A DNA stretch of 8,576 nt from JANWZL01 sp037445185. Its GTDB lineage: Bacteria > Pseudomonadota > Gammaproteobacteria > Burkholderiales > Thiobacillaceae. Each line of letters opens with the position of its first letter. Position 1 is the first letter of the stretch. This document shows positions 6,681 through 8,576 of this stretch, in pieces. The notes beneath the pieces are model-generated. The model did not search any database. It worked only from the letters and a program-made list of their open reading frames with translations, and had not been told where the DNA came from. The position numbers and the translations under genes were made by a program. The stretch spans positions 1 to 8,576 of the forward strand of contig JBBIKZ010000106.1 of assembly GCA_037445185.1 (NCBI GenBank). Direction: 5' to 3'.

Positions 6681-7527
6681 CGCGCATGACGGCGGCCTTG
6701 TAGGCCTGGTAGGCGGCGTGCATGCGGCGGAACACCGGCCCGGGCCGGCCGTCGCCCACGGGCCGGCCGTCCAGGGTGGTCACCGCGAGCACCTCCTTGG
6801 GGGTGGAGGTGAGCCAGATCTCGTCGGCATCGCGCAGCTCGGCCTCCGGGATCTCCCGCACCGCATGCGGCAGGCCGTGCTGGCGCGCGAGTTCCAGCAC
6901 CACGTCGTAGGTCACCCCGGGCAGCATGAGGTGGGATTTGGGCGGTGTGATGATGACCCCGCCGCGGACGATGAAGACGTTGCTCGTGCTGCCTTCGGTG
7001 AGATAGCCGTCGCGGATGAGCAGGGTCTCGGCGCAGCCGGCATCGACCGAGCGCTGCCTGAGCAGCACGTTGGCGAGCAGGGACACGGCCTTGATGTCGC
7101 AATGCAGCCAGCGGTCGTCGGTCGCGGTCACGGCGCACACCCCCGACTCGACCAGGGCCGGGGCCGGCGGGTTGAGCGGCATGGGCATGAGGAAGACCGT
7201 GGGCCTCACCTCGGCCGGGAAGGCATGGTCGCGGGGGGCGGGGCCGCGCGTGACCTGCAGGTAGATGCCCTGGTCGGCCCAATCCGCCTCGGCCGCCAGA
7301 CGGCGGATGAGTGCGGTCCATTCCGCCTCGCTGTGGGGGTTGGCCAGACGGATGCCGTCTAGGCTCGCCTGCAGGCGCACGAGATGCTCGCGCAGGCGGA
7401 AAGGCCGGCGCGAATAGACGGGGATCACCTCGTAGACCCCGTCGCCGAACAGGAAGCCCCGGTCCAGCACGGAGATGCGCGCCTCCTCCAGGGGCAAGAA
7501 GGCTCTGTTCAGATAGACGGTGGGCAT
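6673..7527 (-). CDS. dat: D-amino acid aminotransferase (PLP class IV)
   Basis: This 284-residue cytoplasmic enzyme transfers the amino group between D-amino acids and 2-oxo acids (typically D-Ala + 2-oxoglutarate to pyruvate + D-Glu), supplying D-amino acids for peptidoglycan or degrading them. It has the class IV signature: RGFLFGDGVYEVIPVY (23-38); the D-AAT RxH motif in QVTRGPAPRDHAFP (Arg99, His101), which distinguishes it from branched-chain aminotransferase; the PLP lysine in CDIKAVSLLANVL (Lys146); and LTEGSTSNVF (Glu178). Length matches the family. The start at 7527 (MPTVYLNRAFLP) is where the family begins. The frame is also open to an ATG at 7584 that overlaps the transposase stop, which could add 19 residues. 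No Shine-Dalgarno precedes the 7527 start. An IS630-family element lies immediately upstream and may have cut off the native promoter or an upstream gene. Confidence 0.95.
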   Translation of the reverse strand: MPTVYLNRAFLPLEEARISVLDRGFLFGDGVYEVIPVYSRRPFRLREHLVRLQASLDGIRLANPHSEAEWTALIRRLAAEADWADQGIYLQVTRGPAPRDHAFPAEVRPTVFLMPMPLNPPAPALVESGVCAVTATDDRWLHCDIKAVSLLANVLLRQRSVDAGCAETLLIRDGYLTEGSTSNVFIVRGGVIITPPKSHLMLPGVTYDVVLELARQHGLPHAVREIPEAELRDADEIWLTSTPKEVLAVTTLDGRPVGDGRPGPVFRRMHAAYQAYKAAVMRGD

Positions 7528-7532
7528 GGCGT

Positions 7533-7553
7533 GTGAGGCGTGAGGGCTGAGGC
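7533..7553. repeat. three imperfect 7-base tandem repeats in the dat leader
   Basis: Consecutive units gtgaggc, gtgaggg and ctgaggc fill the space between the dat start codon and the putative IS630 junction. On the dat mRNA these are pyrimidine-rich (GCCUCAG-like), which explains the absence of a Shine-Dalgarno. It may be chance low complexity. Confidence 0.5.
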
Positions 7554-8576
7554 TATTGATCCGAAACGGATGAACTTGGTTCATGCCGCATACCGGACGG
7601 GGCCATGCTGGAAGTAACGCATGACCCGCTTGGGCGATTTCTGCAGCCTGCGCAGATGGCTGATGGCGGCCTTCTTCAGGTCGCCCTTGGCACGGGCCGG
7701 GGCTTGGCTCGCCACGACGGCCTTGAGGTCGGCGTTGAGCATCTCGTCGGGGTTGAGCTCCGGGCTGTAGGAAGAAAAGACCTCGATCGCATGGCTATGC
7801 TCGGTCAACCAAGCCTTGACCGGCTTGGCGTGATGAACCTTCAGGTCGTCCAGGATCAGAAACACCTTCCTTCCGGCCGCATCCTTGACCAGGCGCTTCA
7901 TGAAGTCGATCAGGATGTCCGCGTTCATCGCGCCCGCAAACACCTTCCAGCGCACCTTGCCCCGGTTGGTCACCGTCGACATCACCGACAAGCCCTCACG
8001 TCGGTTTGTCACCCGGATTTCCGGGGTCTTGCCCGCCGGCGCATAGGAGCGTCCCCGCACATCGTCCGAGCGCAATCCGGTCTCATCTCCCCAGTGAATC
8101 TCGGCGCCTTCCGCCTTGGCCCGTTGCGCGATCCCGGGGTAGCTCTCGTTCAACCACTGCCGGAGCGCCTCCGGGCGCTGCTCATAGGCCCGTTTGAGCG
8201 GCTTTTGCGGCGTGAAGCCCCAGCGCGCCAGATACTTGCCAACCCCTTGCGGCGTGAGACGAACGCCGTAACGCTCCTGAATCAGCATGCCTACCGCTTG
8301 CCGGTTCCACAGGGCAAAGCCCAGCTTCAACCGATCCGGCGTCTTGTCGGTGATGAGCCGACGGATTTCAGCTTCCTGCTTCTCGGAAAGCGCCCGATGC
8401 TCTCCCACTTTGCGCCCGCCCGGCTTGTCCTTGAGCCCTTTCGCACCCTCCCGCGCGTAGCGCTGGCAGATGTCGAACACCCCGGTGCGCGAAAGGCCGG
8501 TTTGCTCGGCAATGGCCTCATACGTCCAGCCCCGCCGACGCAAACCCACCACTTGCCGCCGCCGTTCCTCGCGCGC
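7554..8576 (-). mobile_element. IS630-family insertion sequence (one end and most of the element)
   Basis: IS630-family (Tc1/mariner-related) elements insert at TA and duplicate it. The only TA between the dat start and the transposase stop is at 7554-7555, so this is the likely junction, with the IS itself beginning at 7556. Two small palindromes lie just inside the end: ATCCG-AAA-CGGAT at 7559-7571 and TGAAC-TTG-GTTCA at 7571-7583, the second containing the transposase stop codon. The other end and second TA copy are beyond the right edge, so the terminal inverted repeat cannot be checked. Confidence 0.75.
7581..8576 (-). CDS. IS630-family transposase, 5' end outside window
   Basis: This DDE transposase moves the IS630-type element by cut-and-paste at TA sites. 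Its N-terminal helix-turn-helix region (TYEAIAEQTGLSRTGVFDICQRY) is followed by the catalytic domain with IHWGDETGL (first Asp), FLILDDLKVHHAK (second Asp) and YSPELNPDEMLN (Glu). Thirty-four residues separate the second Asp from the Glu, as expected for the D34E variant of IS630. No frameshift or stop is seen, so it appears functional. The frame stays open through the right edge (upstream codons read AREERRRQ), so the GTG at 8552 need not be the start. The family usually has Asn where the second Asp of DD lies (LDNL), and the change to Asp is probably neutral. The stop (7581-7583) overlaps an ATG at 7584 in the dat frame as ATGA. Confidence 0.93.
   Translation of the reverse strand, partial: AREERRRQVVGLRRRGWTYEAIAEQTGLSRTGVFDICQRYAREGAKGLKDKPGGRKVGEHRALSEKQEAEIRRLITDKTPDRLKLGFALWNRQAVGMLIQERYGVRLTPQGVGKYLARWGFTPQKPLKRAYEQRPEALRQWLNESYPGIAQRAKAEGAEIHWGDETGLRSDDVRGRSYAPAGKTPEIRVTNRREGLSVMSTVTNRGKVRWKVFAGAMNADILIDFMKRLVKDAAGRKVFLILDDLKVHHAKPVKAWLTEHSHAIEVFSSYSPELNPDEMLNADLKAVVASQAPARAKGDLKKAAISHLRRLQKSPKRVMRYFQHGPVRYAA

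Noticed and set aside
6673..7527. Branched-chain aminotransferase (ilvE) or aminodeoxychorismate lyase (pabC) as the identity of this class IV gene
   Set aside because: The RxH motif (Arg99, His101) and the LTEGSTSNVF context, together with the ybeD neighbour, fit D-amino acid aminotransferase better.

Overview
The window is GC-rich chromosomal DNA of a proteobacterium, most likely a betaproteobacterium of the Rhodocyclales/Burkholderiales type. That placement is inferred from the gene types, from a D-amino acid aminotransferase gene next to a ybeD/DUF493 gene (normally part of a dacC-dat-ybeD-lipB-lipA region in that class), and from a DUF4212 plus large sodium:solute symporter pair. The species cannot be told from the sequence.

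Layout, left to right. Positions 1 to about 855 hold the 3' part of an IS3-family element on the + strand. Its OrfB transposase gene is broken by two single-base frameshifts and has lost its first catalytic Asp. Six host genes then follow, all on the minus strand, so transcription runs from right to left: dat (D-amino acid aminotransferase) and ybeD (DUF493), overlapping by 8 bases; a 629-residue cNMP-like/CBS/nucleotidyltransferase-like protein followed 37 bases later by a DEDDh 3'-5' exonuclease; and, after a 280-base gap, DUF4212 and a 725-residue sodium:solute symporter separated by one base. At the right edge is an IS630-family transposase gene, also on the minus strand, complete to the window edge. 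The element appears to end at the only TA dinucleotide between it and dat, about 28 bases upstream of the dat start codon.

How they may work together: DUF4212 and the symporter are a known two-gene transporter of unknown or acetate-like substrate. The CBS/nucleotidyltransferase-like protein and the exonuclease are, from general knowledge, frequent neighbours of such symporters and may form a sensing module for carbon or energy state. The dat-ybeD pair is separated from the lipoate genes and cell-wall carboxypeptidase gene it usually accompanies.

The most interesting points are: a long Ala/Lys/Glu-rich insert and a perfect EF-hand-type calcium-binding loop, both predicted on the periplasmic side of the symporter; the IS630 insertion whose transposase stop codon overlaps (ATGA) an in-frame upstream start for dat; and a cNMP-like domain that lacks the usual phosphate-binding residues. 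I saw no CRISPR array, tRNA, rRNA, riboswitch or phage genes, and nothing I would call a wholly new system.
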